Source: Fomitopsis serialis
Lineage: Eukaryota > Basidiomycota > Agaricomycetes > Polyporales > Fomitopsidaceae
Length of the DNA stretch: 64,000 nt
Assembly: GCF_022376445.1 (NCBI RefSeq)
Contig: NW_025954961.1
Span: 248,001 to 312,000, forward strand
Direction of reading: 5' to 3'
Position numbers and translations under genes: made by a program. Of this stretch, positions 1-11,834 are shown one piece after another. The notes under the pieces were generated by a model that saw nothing but the letters and a program-made list of their open reading frames with translations, was not told the DNA's origin and did no database searches. Numbering within the stretch: the stretch's first letter is position 1; every line of letters starts with the position of its first letter.

Positions 1-258
1 ATGCTTTCTACAAGGCCGAGTCATTTCAGGCTGGATTCTCTTGTGCGATCATTTCCCTCAAACTCAGTGTACTCGTCATTCACGGACATCCAGAAGCGGA
101 CGCTAGAGGATAGTTTCCATTTGCAAGTCAGCGTATTAAGCGCACTGCATTGCATGTCGTCGAAAAATTATTCTGGATCATGACGAAGCTAGCTACTTGA
201 ATGCACGTTGCATGTCTCCTCAACGGTACTGATCCCGTATGTTCCTGCAGTAGGGTGT

Positions 259-286
259 GAGACCCTAACCCTGCCCTAACCCTATC
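259..286. promoter_or_regulatory. Telobox-like CCCTAA motifs upstream of nucleolar gene
   Basis: Two near-adjacent copies of ACCCTAACCCT lie about 65-90 bp before the probable start of the next gene. This is the fungal telomere unit, also known as the telobox bound by Tbf1-type Myb factors in promoters of ribosome-biogenesis genes. A promoter role is inferred from position and the neighbouring gene; a chance interstitial telomere remnant is the alternative. Confidence 0.45.
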
Positions 287-351
287 GTAGAACCATAGGC
301 GCGGAAGACGGCAAGTTTTCCGACTCTGAGCAGCCACTGCAGACAGCCTTG

Positions 352-3107
352 ATGAGTGCGACATCAGCGACCCCTTCCTCCTTGCCTCCTACCCCGTCCC
401 CATCCGCCCTGCCCGCCCTTCCTCAAGGCAGGCCGCGGGGACCTCGTCACATGTCCTCGTCGACTCCCGCTATGCCTCGACGGCCGACAAGACCGACAAC
501 CTGGTCTCCCTAGCTGTTCAGGAGGACGGCGTGCATGTACTCGATGTGAGTTTATTCCCTACGCAGCATCATGTGCGTGTATGCTAACAGCACTGCTAGC
601 TCTCAACATTACACCCTGCAATCTCCCACACCCTTGGCCCGAACACCACATTTTCATGTCCACCCACAAGTAGAACAAGCAAGGGAAACGGCGCTCAGAC
701 ATGTACAACATATGCAGTCATAGCATCTTCGCCTGATATCCAGGAGGAGGATGAGGGTCGAACTGTCTTGTGGTGGGAGGAGTCCCTGTCGGGCGGAGTT
801 ATGACCGCGGATACGCAGAAGAAGAGAAAATCCACAGTAGTGAGTAGCACACTACCTTTAGCTATACCGGTGAGCCTGATGCAAATTGCTGTCCTAGCTT
901 TCACACAAAATCACGCATATATACGCACCCAAAGACCTTCCTGACCACCTACTCCTTGTTGGCCTCGGTGGTGAGATCACAGTGACAGACTCAGTACTGA
1001 ATGTCCAAGCATCGTCCCCTACATCCGAAGAAGATGATACTGTTCTCCTCCGACATTTTGTTCTCCCTCGACAGTCCAGCACCTTCGTACCAACCCAGAC
1101 GTCACCATCAAGTGGTGTCGTCTCTATATCGGCTTTGCGGAGGAACACAGATGTACTGTTACACATCTCACTGGTGGATGCAGAAGGCCGCATACATTCT
1201 CTCGGGAGCTGTGTCACCCCTGTGGAGGAGACGGTATGTACGGGCCTGATTTTCCATTGCGTCAAATGACTGAGCAGCGCCGATGATACTTAGGATATCG
1301 CCGACGTCTCGTTCAGTACAAGCGGTTGTTTGACCGTTCTGAGTAAGTACTATGTACGTTCCGAAACCCACAAACTGACGTCTTCTACAGCTCGCTCGGG
1401 GAAATGGACGTCATACCGTGTCTCCGTCTCGCCATCATCCACACTGAGCATCTCCCCTCTTTGCCCTCCGTCTACCTCTCTTCCCTCGCCTTCCTCTCGT
1501 CCTCCGGAACCCACGCCGCCGCCCACGCCTCAGAGATCTCCCTCCTCGCGCTACATCCTCCCACGTTCTCCTGCAGGCGTGACCATCATCGGCCCCGAGA
1601 TGATCCTCCTCCTCTGGGACACGCAGTACGGCGTGGTCCTCGCAGAACAGCGCTTCCCGTGCCCATTACACCTCTACCGCGGCAAGGACCGCGGCACACG
1701 CATGAGCCTCGTCGCGTCGGGCAGCGCAGACGAGCCGAGCCAGGCCCTGCTCGTGCTCCACCCGGCCGATGCCTCGCAAGATAGCCAGTACGAGCGGGCG
1801 ACGAGCGTGCTGGCCGTCCCGCTGAGCGTCCCCAAGACGTCGACGATCGCGAACGCGCTCGGCCGCGCGGCGGCGAGCCAGAACTGGCTGCGCCCCGACG
1901 CAGACAGTTCGCAGAAACCGAGAACCGCGCACCTGGCGCTGGACCTCGGCGGGCTCGAGCCGGAGCAGGGCAGGGCGCTGAAGGCGATGCTCGAGGCGCA
2001 GGAGAGGGGGCGCACCGAGGAGGTGGAGAAGCGGTGGACGGCTTACCGCGAGGATGCGGGTGGGCCGGGGAAGGAGCCGCGCCTCGGGCATCTGTTCGTG
2101 AAGCAGCTGCTGAACGTGCTGTTCGCCGTGCCCTTGCCGGGGCGGGATGGCGCGGCGCCCCCGAGTGCGGCTCAGGCGTACGCGCGTGGTATCGTGACGT
2201 ACCTGCTAGAGAAGAAGGCGGTGAGCGACGCGATGATCGAGGGCGGGCTCATCCCCGCGCTCATGGTGCGAACGACTGGGTACGTCTCGAACGAATCGCT
2301 CACTCGTCGTTGTGTTATCTCATGCGTGTCTGTCATAGCCCAACGCCGTCCTTGCGATGTCCAATGTGATCGACCTCCCCGAGTCCGACATCATCAGCCT
2401 CCTCGCCAAGGTCGTCGCGCACCATCGCCAATCCAACCCTGACGCGATGCAAGTCGACTCCCCCTCCAGCCCACCTGCGCTCCCCGCGTTCCTCGCGCTC
2501 TGCGTGACCTATTCCACCTCGCCCGGCCCGCTACGCGTCGCGCTGCGGAAGCATCTGCCCGACGCAGAGGCCGTCGTGTGTGTGCTCGAGGTGCTGGACA
2601 GCTGGGTCGGGCAGTGGAGCGAGGAAGAGCTAAGCCTCGTGCCCGAGAAGGTGAAGAAGGACGCACACGGCGCATACGTAGCGGTCTACGCGGAGGAGAG
2701 CACGCCGGAGATGCCTCCACTCGACAAGGTACGTTCAGCGTCGGCGTCGACACCACCCACTCTACCTCGATGCTGACAACTCCTTCACGCGTTCTGCAGA
2801 TCCTCCTCTTCACCCAGGCCATCCTGGACTCTTCGTTCCTCGCCCTCCTCTCCCACGCGCCCGCACACCCCCTCCTCCGCTCCCTCCTCGCGCGGCTCGA
2901 ACCCGAGCTCGCGCTCATCTCCGAGCTCCAATCCCTGAAAGGCCCGCTACAGGTATTCGCGAGCGCACAGTCACGCTCAACGTTCCTCACCGGCCACGGC
3001 GGTCTAAGGGCGACGCGCAGGCGGACTGGCGTCAGCGGAAGAAGGCTCAGACCGAGCACCGGGACATGAACATCGGGATCTACCAGGTGGAGGAGCTGGT
3101 GATCTGA
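352..3107 (+). CDS. Putative nucleolar ribosome-biogenesis protein (NOL11/Utp8-type)
   Basis: A multi-exon gene. Supported introns include 542-600 (GTGAGT..CTAG), 840-898, a GTAAGT intron near 1344-1390, one after 2264 ending in CATAG, one after the PPLDK codons near 2729, and a last one from GTATTC to CTAAG near 2953-3007. The N-terminal half has beta-propeller-like text (HVLD, LLLVGLGGEITV, ILLLWDTQYGVVLAEQ). The C-terminal half is helical and ends GIYQVEELVI. This architecture resembles NOL11/Utp8 proteins of the small-subunit processome; the family call is from memory of pattern, not from a diagnostic motif. The ATG at 352 is one base out of frame with the clear coding text that follows (DISDPFLLASYPVP), and the frame also jumps between about 1420 and 1580, where the read frame becomes Ser/Pro-rich. 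Both fit lost bases. The TAG-free upstream region and the telobox fit a start near 352. Confidence 0.45.
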
Positions 3108-3616
3108 AGGTGCCGTCCCGCAAAAGTACTGAGGTCTACACTCGCGACTGTGTTGTACGAATCGTGTATTGTTGTAATTCCATTTGTCGGCTCTCCTCAG
3201 TCCATTTCGGTTCCTTGGTCAAAACAAACGAGGACATGCGCATAAGAGCTCAGAAAACTACTGCTACTACGTATACATATGTGTGTCATGTTGGTGAAGT
3301 GGTATCTCGTGCTGAAGGGATATATAAACGCGCGTAGGGACAGACCTAAGCAAAGCGGGCATTCTAACACATCCGTGCAGCGAACCCATCGTCCAAGACG
3401 CAGCCGCGGGCGAAAAACAGTAACGGTTCCGATCCAGAAGAAGCGAGTGTTCTTAGCACGAGCGTGGCGATCATGGCAGGTTAGTACAGTACTGGATAAG
3501 TTACACATTCCCCTACAACGCAGAGCACGATAGATCAGCCTCGCGCAGCATCCCCACAGGCCGATACGCGACCACTCACGAAAACACGAGACTGCAGCGC
3601 ACCGCAAAGCAGCTTG
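3108..3616. other. Convergent intergenic region
   Basis: This stretch separates the stop of the nucleolar-type gene (+) from the stop of the Ser/Pro-rich gene (-). I see no conserved coding text, RNA gene or repeat in it; it probably holds the two 3' UTRs. Confidence 0.5.
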
Positions 3617-5709
3617 CTATGCCCCCCACTCCTCCCATCCCCCACCCACATACCCAGGTCTCGCACTCCACCCAGGGCCCCTCATCCGCTCCTCCCTCGA
3701 CGCGCCCATACTCAAGCCCGCCCCGCTCCCCGTCCCCGCCGCACCGAGCAACCACCCTGTCCACCACCCCCCCTCCTCCTCGTCCCTCCCCTTGCCCTTG
3801 CCCTTCCCCTTCGCCCTCGCCGCGCCCCGCGCCCGCTCCTTCCCCTTCAGCTTGTCCCGGAACCTGCTCGGCGCGCCGTCCGGCTTGCTCCCCGCGTAGC
3901 TCTCGGGCAGCTCCGCGAACGAGATGCGCTTCGGCGTCGACCGCCCGGAGGACGCCGTGCTCGCGCCTGCGCTCACGCTGCCCCGCCGGAGGCCCGGGAC
4001 AGCCATGCTCAGGTGCAGCCCGGCAAACGGCTCGGGGAACCCGGTGATGAGGGGCGTGGGCGGGGCGGTGGCCATGGGTGTTGGGGGCGCGGAGCGGTTC
4101 TTGAGGACGGATTGGCGGGGCGGGGACGGTGGGCGGGTGGATGAGGAATGGCGGGCCTTGGTGAAGAGCCGCGAGATGGAGGCGGTCGCGTTGGAGGTGC
4201 CCGAGATGGGTGCGACGGTCGGTGGGGCGAGTAGAGAGGGCCGGGGCACAGGCAGCGACGAGCTCTTGCTGCTGCTCGGCGACGTTGCGGACGGGGGCTG
4301 CTTGCCGAGGATGGTGCGCAGCGACTCGAGTGTGCGGTCTACGTGCAGCGTTTCGGATGATGATGAGGACGATGAGGCGGATAGCTCTTCGATGGGCGGG
4401 GTCATAGGCCGGGGTGCGTGGGGAGGGGTGGTGGTGCGCATGGGCGTGAGCGATCGCGATCGGAAGGAAGGAGACGTTGTCGCGGCGGGTGGTGATTTTG
4501 ACTGCCTCACTCGGCGGACGGTCTTTGAGCTGGAACTCGTGCTTGAGCTTCTACCACTGCGCGTCATGATCGAGAAGCGCGGCGACGAGGACACGGAGCC
4601 GGATGGGCCTGCGGCAGGAGGCGAGACTACGTAAGAAGATAGCACGTCGACTATACTCTTTGTCGAGTCCGATGGTTTCACCGATATTTCGCGGCTGGTG
4701 TCGGCGGTAGTTATTTGTGAAGGTAAGGGGTAGGCGGAAGGTGCACGGTGGTCCGCAAGCCCAGTGTGGGCGGCAGCTTGATGGAGTCTGGGTCATCCGT
4801 AGAGTCGACATAGATAGTCAGAGCTCGCGGGGCCGGTGCGACGAAATGACTCCGATCGTGGTTTGAATATTCAAGATGGGAGCCGCCCATACTATCCAGC
4901 GACGGTCTGCGCAACGAAGGCCTTCTGCGGACCTGCACGCGTTCCTCGGCGCCCACAGTGGGTGGACCCTTGCTGAAGTTGTCTCCGAAGCTAGACGCGG
5001 GGGCGCTCTTGCTCAGGGAATGCACTTCCACCTTGGACAGCTGCTCCGCCTCGTCCTCCTCGTCCCTCTCCTGGAGGTCCACCAGATCCTCGACGCTCCG
5101 GTAGATCTCGTCGAGGTCGTCCACCCACCCCTCGTGCACGCCGCGGTTTGCGCTCACGCGGCGCGAGAGCATCTGCGCGCGCGCCTCGAGCGAGAGGTCC
5201 GCCATGGGGTCGTCCTGGAGCACGGCAGACAGGCTGCTCTGTGTGGACATGGACGACTGGAGTAGCGTATTGGACATTTCGAGCGCGTGCACGCTGCGCG
5301 CGAGGAGCGAGTCGAGATAAGGATCGCTGCTGCCGGCCGTGCTGTGCTGACGCCAGTGCGTCTGCGAGGAGCTCGAGTACGTCTGCGCCTGCGGGTACGC
5401 GCGCGCGGATTGCAGCTGCGAGTGTGGGCGGCGGACGCGGTTGGTCCGGGGGGAGGTGAGGTTGGGGAGAGGCGGCTGTACGTAGACAAGATCGTCCTCG
5501 TCGGAATCAGTGTCTGCATCGGCCTCCTCGGCACTGTCTGGGTAATCTGGGGGCTTGTCTGAGTCCGACATGTCCAGGGACGCATGCCTGGACCAGGGCG
5601 GCGAGGTATATGGCGGTAGGGTTGTCACTGTGGAGTCGGACGAGAGGCGCAGGGCGGATATCCGTTTGCGGTGCCGGCCGCGAGTGGGACGGATGCCAGG
5701 GGAGTTCAT
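3617..5709 (-). CDS. Ser/Pro-rich protein of unknown function, two exons or frame-shifted
   Basis: The 5' part (5709 down to about 4711) encodes some 330 residues: an Arg-rich start, an acidic stretch (DADTDSDEDD), a helical middle with EMSNTLLQSSMSTQSSLSAVL and a charged segment. The 3' part (about 4680 to 3617) encodes some 350 residues rich in Ser and Pro, with KSIVDVLSSYVVSPPAAG, a long Ser run, RQSVLKNRSAPPTP, and a Gly/Lys-rich tail ending GGGWEEWGA. The two parts lie in different frames and meet near 4680-4745. A GTGCAC donor with a CAAAG acceptor would join them in phase, but a lost base is equally possible. The layout (low complexity, acidic and basic blocks, no signal peptide) suggests a disordered regulatory or cytoskeletal protein. 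No known domain is recognised. The two parts could also be separate genes. Confidence 0.5.
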
Positions 5710-6290
5710 GGCTGCTCTTTATATGGAGTCCTAGAGTCGCCACAGCACAGATTGCGGGCACTAGGGAGAGCAGGGGCGGCAGGGCCTTCAAGGAGAGTGA
5801 GTGAGTGCGAAGGTGAGCTGCCAGGTGCCGCCGTCGCTGGGTGGCACAAATTGAGTGTAACACGCGCCGCTGATAGGACCCCAATTACCCCGATCTTCGT
5901 CTAATCGCGGATGCGACCCTTAGTAGGAGGTCGGTAGGGCCCCCGAAGACTGCCAACGTCCAATCCTCAACGTCGTTCGCAACGATGAGCAACGATGTTC
6001 GGCGCCCCAGGTCGGTATGTGGCCAAGGCGCGTTGTTGCGTAAGTTCACTCTCTTTCCGCCGTGACGCCTCAGGTCGGATCGGTGGGCGGCCATACTCGG
6101 TTCACCATCCGACGCGTGTCACGATATCTGTCGGACGTCCGTGTCATACACTCATCACACGCACTGGCAACACCAGAGTGGAAAGAGATTACGGTGTCTA
6201 TGGATGCGGACAACACTACTAAGTCTATGGTCGGTGCGAGCGGTATGGAGAATAGCAGAGCGAAGCAGAAGCAGAACAAGGGACCGAGGA
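5710..6290. other. Intergenic region
   Basis: This lies between the start of the Ser/Pro-rich gene (-) and the stop of the GDPD gene (-). A hydrophobic reading frame near 6180-6320 (-) could be an unspliced extension of the GDPD C-terminus, but I found no splice sites to join it. Nothing else is visible. Confidence 0.4.
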
Positions 6291-7722
6291 TCATGCAGAG
6301 GCAGACACGCGCGGGGCAGCCGGCGTCGCATCCTGCACCTCCTGGAACGGCCCGACAAACGACTCGATATACGCGCGCGAGGAACGTGCGCCGAGCCGCG
6401 TCGCGGGCGTGTAGAACTTCCACGAGGTCCAGAGGAACGTGCGGCCGTACTGCGCCGCTATCTTGTCGTAGTCCACTAGAAGGGGAAAGCGCAGAGGTCA
6501 TGAGCACACCGGTGTCCCCCGCAGTGATAGGCTTTGCCCGAGATCGCTCACCGTACAGGGCGTTCCGGAGATCGAGCCACACCTTCGTGACGTCGGTCAG
6601 GATGACGTCCACCCCCCATCTCACGGCCTGGGCACGTTGGTAAGACCGCTTGGCCAATCGCGTGCGAGCTCGCAGAGCGTGTCCTCACCTCAACCATCTC
6701 TACGGGCTCGTTCACGGTCCACACCATGATCTTCTTTCCCGACGCCTTGCACGCTTTCCTGAACCTGTCGACCAGTGTACGCGTGGTTAGCTCGGAGAAA
6801 CCACGAATCACGGAGGCAGTCGCGTACTTCTCGCCTTCAACGGTGGCCAGTACGGCGAACTTGACGGAGAACACGTCGACGCTGTCCCAGAAGTACTTGC
6901 GCGCAATCTCGGTGCTCTCGCCAATGTACGAGCGTCGGCAATACGGCAAGTGCGTCTTCGCATGGGGGATGAAGGTGGTGTGCCACAGGCCGACCAGGAT
7001 GCGCGGGCAAGGTCGGTCTCCCAGTTCGGCTGAGCCGAGATGACCTTGTGCATGAGGGCGAACAACCGCGCGGGGTTGTTCTGCACCTTCACATCGACGT
7101 TGAACTTGACGTGACTGTTTCAGGCTGAAGGATGCCGATGTGAGCAACGTGGCTGCAGTCCCGAAGGAAGTGCGTGAATCACCCTCATGAGAAGCTCGAC
7201 CGTCTCCGCAAAGGTCGGGATGGACTGCTTCGGTTCCTTCATCGTCCTCAAGAGCTCCATGCCCTCCTGACCGTACCAATTCTGCTCTCTGATCAGCCCT
7301 GCGCATGACGTGTCAGTCCCATAACAACCTATCGCCAGTGCGCCACCCACCTGTCCCATTCGTCGTCCTGTCCAATGCTGGAACGTTCATTTACAAGGGC
7401 GTCAACGCGCAGAACAGCCAAGGAGCCGTGGGCACTTACACGGGTCATGGAACATGACAACAACGTCATCTAGGGAGACGTGGACGTCTGCTCACAAGTG
7501 TTACGGACTGCAACACCGTCTAACTGCCCTATGAAAAAATACCGCTCTCAATGCCCTCCGCGCCGTCGCGGATGGCCTTCTCGAAGCTCGCCAGGGTGTT
7601 CTCTGGGAAGGTGGCGGAAGCCTGCGCGTGCGGGGTCAGTGGCGGCGCGACGTGTAGAGGAGGGACGGGCAACTGACACCACGATGGCCCCAGCACTCGG
7701 GCAGCGCCTTGTTCGAGGACAT
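6291..7722 (-). CDS. Glycerophosphodiester phosphodiesterase family protein (Pgc1-like)
   Basis: Members hydrolyse glycerophosphodiesters or, as in yeast Pgc1, phosphatidylglycerol. The first exon (7722-7678) encodes MSSNKALPECWGHRG. After a 56 nt intron (7677-7622) it continues ASATFPENTLASFEKAIRDG. Next comes ESDVHVSLDDVVVMFHDP, then LDRTTNGTG. These are the HRG, PEN, ExD and HD signature of the GDPD TIM barrel, including the general acid/base histidines. Downstream blocks are SIPTFAETVELLMR, VKFNVDVK, the Pgc1-like GLWH, VWTVNEP and GVDVILTDVTK. The protein ends VQDATPAAPRVSASA with no membrane segment, unlike yeast Pgc1, which has a hydrophobic tail. Exons join at normal GT-AG sites. It shares an 865 bp divergent promoter with the gephyrin-type gene. 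Confidence in the family is high; substrate choice is inferred. Confidence 0.85.
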
Positions 7723-7816
7723 GGCGAACGAGGGGGAGAAGAAGGAGTGGGTAGAGTGCGACAGACGACGACCGCGAGACGGGACTCGGGGCGGGGGAGA
7801 GAGAGAGCGAGAGGGG

Positions 7817-7824
7817 TATATATA
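7817..7824 (-). promoter_or_regulatory. TATA box of the GDPD gene
   Basis: TATATATA stands 95 bp before the GDPD start codon, in GC-rich surroundings and beside a GA-rich tract. It is placed for the leftward gene; the divergent gephyrin-type start is 760 bp away. Confidence 0.5.
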
Positions 7825-8586
7825 CCGCCCCGGGTGGCCGGAGACAGACCGAGAGACGTGGGCTGGCAGAGACTCCGGGCATGCCCTCCTGCGGCAAGTG
7901 GAGACGGCCGTGCGTGCGCTCCAGAACACCCGGAGAGAGGCCATGGTGGCACGCGTAACGCAATAGGAGGCCGCCATAAATCTCGTTTTCGCCGCCCCGC
8001 TAAGCGAACGTGCGAGGCCGTCCTCCTGATCCCTCCTGCGACGCACATTCGCCTCCCCACCCCCGGGCCACGCCGGCTGCCCCTGCTACCGCCGCCGTGT
8101 ACCTCGCGCGGGGCACATGGCGCGTCCATCATGCCTGCACACTGCAGGGACGGGCAGGGCGCGTCGGGGCGCGCACTGTGCAGTGGCGCGAGTGTCCGTT
8201 TTGGGCGCGCGTTCTATCGGAAACTCTATCGACCTCCGTTAGCCTTTCCGTTCTTACGTCCATCCTGCCCTCACCAGCCAGCCCACCGCGGTCCAGGCTT
8301 CTCAGCTGGTATATCTCGTGAGCATCAACACACTTTTGCCCCGCGCCCGCAATACATCCACCGTCCGAGGTGGGAACACGCCCGTCCGTCGCGTACGGTC
8401 GCTGATGCACGGTGCTACAATTGCAGGCCCCTCACCATAGACAGAGGTCCTGCCGCACGCTTATCGGAGCCGACTCAGTGCAGGTAACCTCCGCTCTCTG
8501 TTCAGGACTCTGTATCCTACAAAATCCTCTTTTCTAACAAACCATCCGCTTGGCGATCCAGTCGCCGCATTAAGATCGCATTCAGA
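7825..8586. other. Divergent promoter region, GDPD / gephyrin-type gene
   Basis: Apart from the TATA box, the region is GC-rich with overlapping reading frames on both strands that show no protein-like text. It probably holds both promoters and the 5' UTR of the molybdenum-cofactor gene. Confidence 0.4.
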
Positions 8587-10962
8587 ATGTCGCAAGCCCG
8601 AGTGGCCATCCTCACAGGTCAGCTGTGCGATCTGCAGCAGTCAGACATGCGCTGAGCCGTGCACGCGGGCGTCGGTGCAGTGAGCGACACCGCCGCGGCG
8701 GACACCACCCTGGACAAGTCCGGGCCCACCATCCGCGAGGTCCTCGCCGGCGCAGGCTACGAGTGTAGGCACCTGCTCGTCGTCCCCGACGACGAGCCCC
8801 GCATCCGGCACACCGTGCAGACGTGGGCCGATCAGGGCGATGTCGACTGGATCGTCACCACTGGCGGGACCGGGTTCGGCGTGCGCGACCGCACACCGGA
8901 GGTGCGCACTCCGCTCGCGCGAACGTCTCCCTTCTGCGGTATCCTAATGAGCCCGAATAACTCGTTGTAGGCGATCCGCCCGCTCATTGAGAGAGAAGCC
9001 CCGGGGCTTGTGCACCTCATGATGGCAGCATCGCTGCAGAAGACACCTATGGCTGCTCTGGCACGTCCCGTGGCAGGCACGGTAAAAGATACGCTTGTGG
9101 TAACGCTCCCAGGCAGCGTAAAGGCCGTCAGAGAGAACCTCGAAGCGTTACTCGGGGAAATGTTATCGAACACGCTCTGCAGCTTGTCAAAGGCGCATCC
9201 AGTAGGAAGCTGCATAGTGATGTGCCAGGCGCCAGTGCCGTCAATGAATCCGTACAGTCTGAGCACACTCATGCCCACCACCACCATCATCATCACCACC
9301 ATGACCATGACCACCATGCGCCTCAGCCCAGGACTGCGCTGTCGCATGACCCCTCACAACCAGGTTGGTAGGATGAATGTTCGGGATTGCATGCGCCTTC
9401 TCATACGAATCCGCATATAGTGACGACTCGGCATCGGGAATCGCCATATCCTCTAGTTACTGTTGAAGAAGCGCTAGCGTCCATCCTGAAGGAAGTTGAG
9501 CCGCTGAGTATTGCAGAGCAACCAGTGCGCCAAGACATGCCTTTATTCTTCAGCATGAACACATTGTGAGGTCTGTTCACAGGTCACACCACAACTCAAG
9601 GGGCATGTCCTCGCCGAAGACGTGCATGCGCCTCAGGACGTTCCTTCCACATCGACCACCAGCGTAGATGGGTACGCCCTCCGCTGTACGCAGTCCCCCT
9701 TGACCACTGTTCCTCAACTACAGCTCACTCGCATCCCCTAAGCCACCGACCCGCCAGGCATCTACAAAGTCGTCACCGCCAAAACGCACAACCTCTCCGA
9801 CGCCCTTCCCGCAGGGACGATCTTCCGCATCAACACAGGCGGGCCGCTCCCCGCCGGCGCGGACACGATCATCATGGTCGAGGACACGCGGCTGCACAGC
9901 ACGCACAAGGACGCGACCGGCGCGGACGTCGAGGAGGCGGCGGTCGAGACGCTCGTGGCCGTGCCCCCGGGCGAGAACGTCCGCGCGCCCGGGAGCGACA
10001 CGCGCCAGGGCGCGCTCGCCCTCGAGCACGGGCAGGTGCTCCACGCTGCGGGCGGGGAGATCGGCACCCTGGCGTTTGTGGGCAGGCGGCGCGTGCGGGT
10101 GTACGCGAAGCCGGTGGTGGCACTGCTGAGCACGGGGAACGAGCTGCTGGACTTGCAGGACCCGAAGCCGATGCTCGGTGAGTGGGGCGGGATTTGGGAT
10201 ACCAACCGGCCGTCGTTGCAGGCGGTGTTGGAGGGGATGGGGTATCGGGTCATAGACCTGGGCATCGTACCCGACGAGTGGGTTTTCAGGTCCCTGACAT
10301 GGATCCCCTTATTGACGGACTGCAGTCTCGACGCGCACGTCGCCGTCCTGAAGCAAGGCCTCGAGGAGGCCGACCTCCTGCTCACGACGGGCGGCACGTC
10401 CATGGGCGCAAGCGACCTGCTCAAGCCCGTCATCGAGCGGCACCTCGGCGGGACGATCCACTTCGGGCGCGTCAAGGTGAAGCCCGGCAAGCCAACAACC
10501 TTCGCCACCGTCCCGACGCCCGCCGGACGCGTGCCCGTGTTCGCGCTCCCCGGCAACCCTGCCTCCGCGCTCGTGACGTTCCATATCTTCGTGCTCCCCG
10601 CACTGCGCATGCTGGGAGGCTGGCCCGAGGCGCAGTGCCAGCTGCCGCGCGTGAAGGTTCAGGTAGGTGACACTTTGAAGCTGTGGTATCATTGGGTATA
10701 GTCTAAGGGGTACACCTTGGTATAGCTACGCGACTCCATGCGCCTCGACCCTCGACTGGAGTACCACCGCGTGGTCATCAAGGCCGGCTCCGGCGGATTG
10801 GTGGCGTACAGTACGGGCGGGCAGCGCTCCAGCAGGGTGGCAAGCCTCAGCGGAGCGAACGGTCTGGTCGCCCTCCCTCCACGAGCCTCCGAAGGGCCGT
10901 CCGAGCTGAAGGCGGGCGAAGTGGCCGAGGCGGTCGTCATCGGGGAACTGCAGATGCAATGA
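8587..10962 (+). CDS. Gephyrin-type molybdenum cofactor biosynthesis protein (MogA-MoeA fusion)
   Basis: It adenylates molybdopterin (MogA-like domain) and inserts molybdate (MoeA-like domain). Eight exons are readable: 8587-8617, 8681-8901, 8971-9363, 9421-9524, 9583-9685, 9743-10277, 10326-10662 and 10726-10962, all GT-AG. The N-terminal domain has VAILTVSD, SGPTIREVL, IVTTGGTGFGVRDRTPEA and TLVVTLPGSVKAVREN. The C-terminal domain has YPLVTVEEAL, LAEDVHAPQDVPSTSTTSVDGYA, FRINTGGPLPAGADTIIMVEDT, VALLSTGNELLD, DTNRPSLQAVL, LLLTTGGTSMGASDLL, KVKPGKPTTFAT and FALPGNPASALVTF. The domain order matches animal gephyrin and fungal CnxE, opposite to plant Cnx1. The linker carries an unusual run of His and Asp residues coded at about 9268-9328. 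In exon 3 the frame jumps by one base near 9153-9163 (after NLEALLG, before VIEHALQLVKG), as if a base were missing from the G/A runs. If real, this allele would be null for the MoeA half. Confidence 0.9.
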
Positions 10963-11117
10963 AGAAAAGCACGGTTGATGATCAATGCATAATAGCAAAA
11001 AAAGCAATCCTAACTGACTGTGAACCCCGAGAAGTGAGCTTGATCATCTCTTCTTCATTGCTGCGAGCTCCTGCAGGACAGACACGCAATGTGAATCCTG
11101 GATGGCTCGCGAGCAAC

Positions 11118-11834
11118 TCAAATACGCACCAACTCGTCGATTTCCCTGTGTAAAGCCGCCGCATCATCTTCGAGCTTCTCGCGCTGCCTGGAGAGCATCT
11201 GGATTTTCCTAATGTCTAGCTTCGACATCCCCGCCGTATTGATAGTGACCGCCGTTCGTGAGGATGGCCGCTTTGACATGGACGCTTCGACCTGATTGAC
11301 GTTCCAAGACCAGTTTCACGAGCAGTGAATAGAAAATCCGACCTTAGCTTGCAGCATGCTCTCCCTCTTTAGCAGGATCTGAAGCCCCTTCTCCGCCCTG
11401 GAGATCAACTCGTTAATCTGTGGCTCAATTTCGTCTGTGAGGTCGGCCTTGTATCTCCTGATGGTTGCCTCTTCAGTGAGTAGAAATATCTAAGCGTATT
11501 TCAGTAAGATACGCCCGGAGTGGGACAGAGTAAGGGACAGACCCGCTCATTCTCCAGCACCTTTGTGATGCGGGGCAGGTCGTAGGTGCCCTCACGGACG
11601 ACCTTCTGCGCTTCCCTCGCCTGCATAGAAGTCAAAGACTGAGACATAGCCACACCTCGTAGTGCTCACCTCCTCGCAACAATCCTCCATGGCAAGCACA
11701 CATTCACGTAGAAAAGGGCTGCAGACAGCGTTGTCCGAACGGTACAGCTCCGGAGCGCTCGTGAAGACGGATTCCCGCGGAGCATAGCGAGGATGCACAG
11801 AGAGTCGAGAGACGCGGTGACTTCTGTCCACCAT
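11118..11834 (-). CDS. SPC19: DASH/Dam1 complex subunit Spc19
   Basis: Spc19 is a structural subunit of the fungal DASH ring that couples kinetochores to spindle microtubules. Four exons join at GT-AG sites: from 11834 to the EDCCEE codons, then AREAQKVVREGTYDLPRITKVLENER, then IFLLTEEATIRRYKADLTDEIEPQINELISRAEKG, and last VEASMSKRPSS to EIDELVRI. The TEEATIRRYKADLTDEIEP block and the two flanking coiled-coil stretches match the Spc19 family. The total of about 170 residues is the usual size. The start at 11834 gives MVDRSHRVSRLSVHPRY; the in-frame sequence upstream has no family-like text. It is convergent with the gephyrin-type gene, with 155 bp between stops. Confidence 0.85.

Noticed and set aside
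1..183. Open frame at the left edge
   Set aside because: It has no protein-like composition or splice link to the next gene, and lies upstream of the telobox.
9101..9175. A GTCAGA..CTGCAG intron in gephyrin exon 3
   Set aside because: It would restore frame but delete conserved VRENLEALLG and VIEHAL. A one-base loss explains the data better.
9364..9420. Reading the Met/Thr-rich frame (TTTIIITTMTMTT) as gephyrin sequence
   Set aside because: It is the shifted frame of the His-rich linker. The upstream and downstream conserved frames meet only in the His frame and the 9364-9420 intron.
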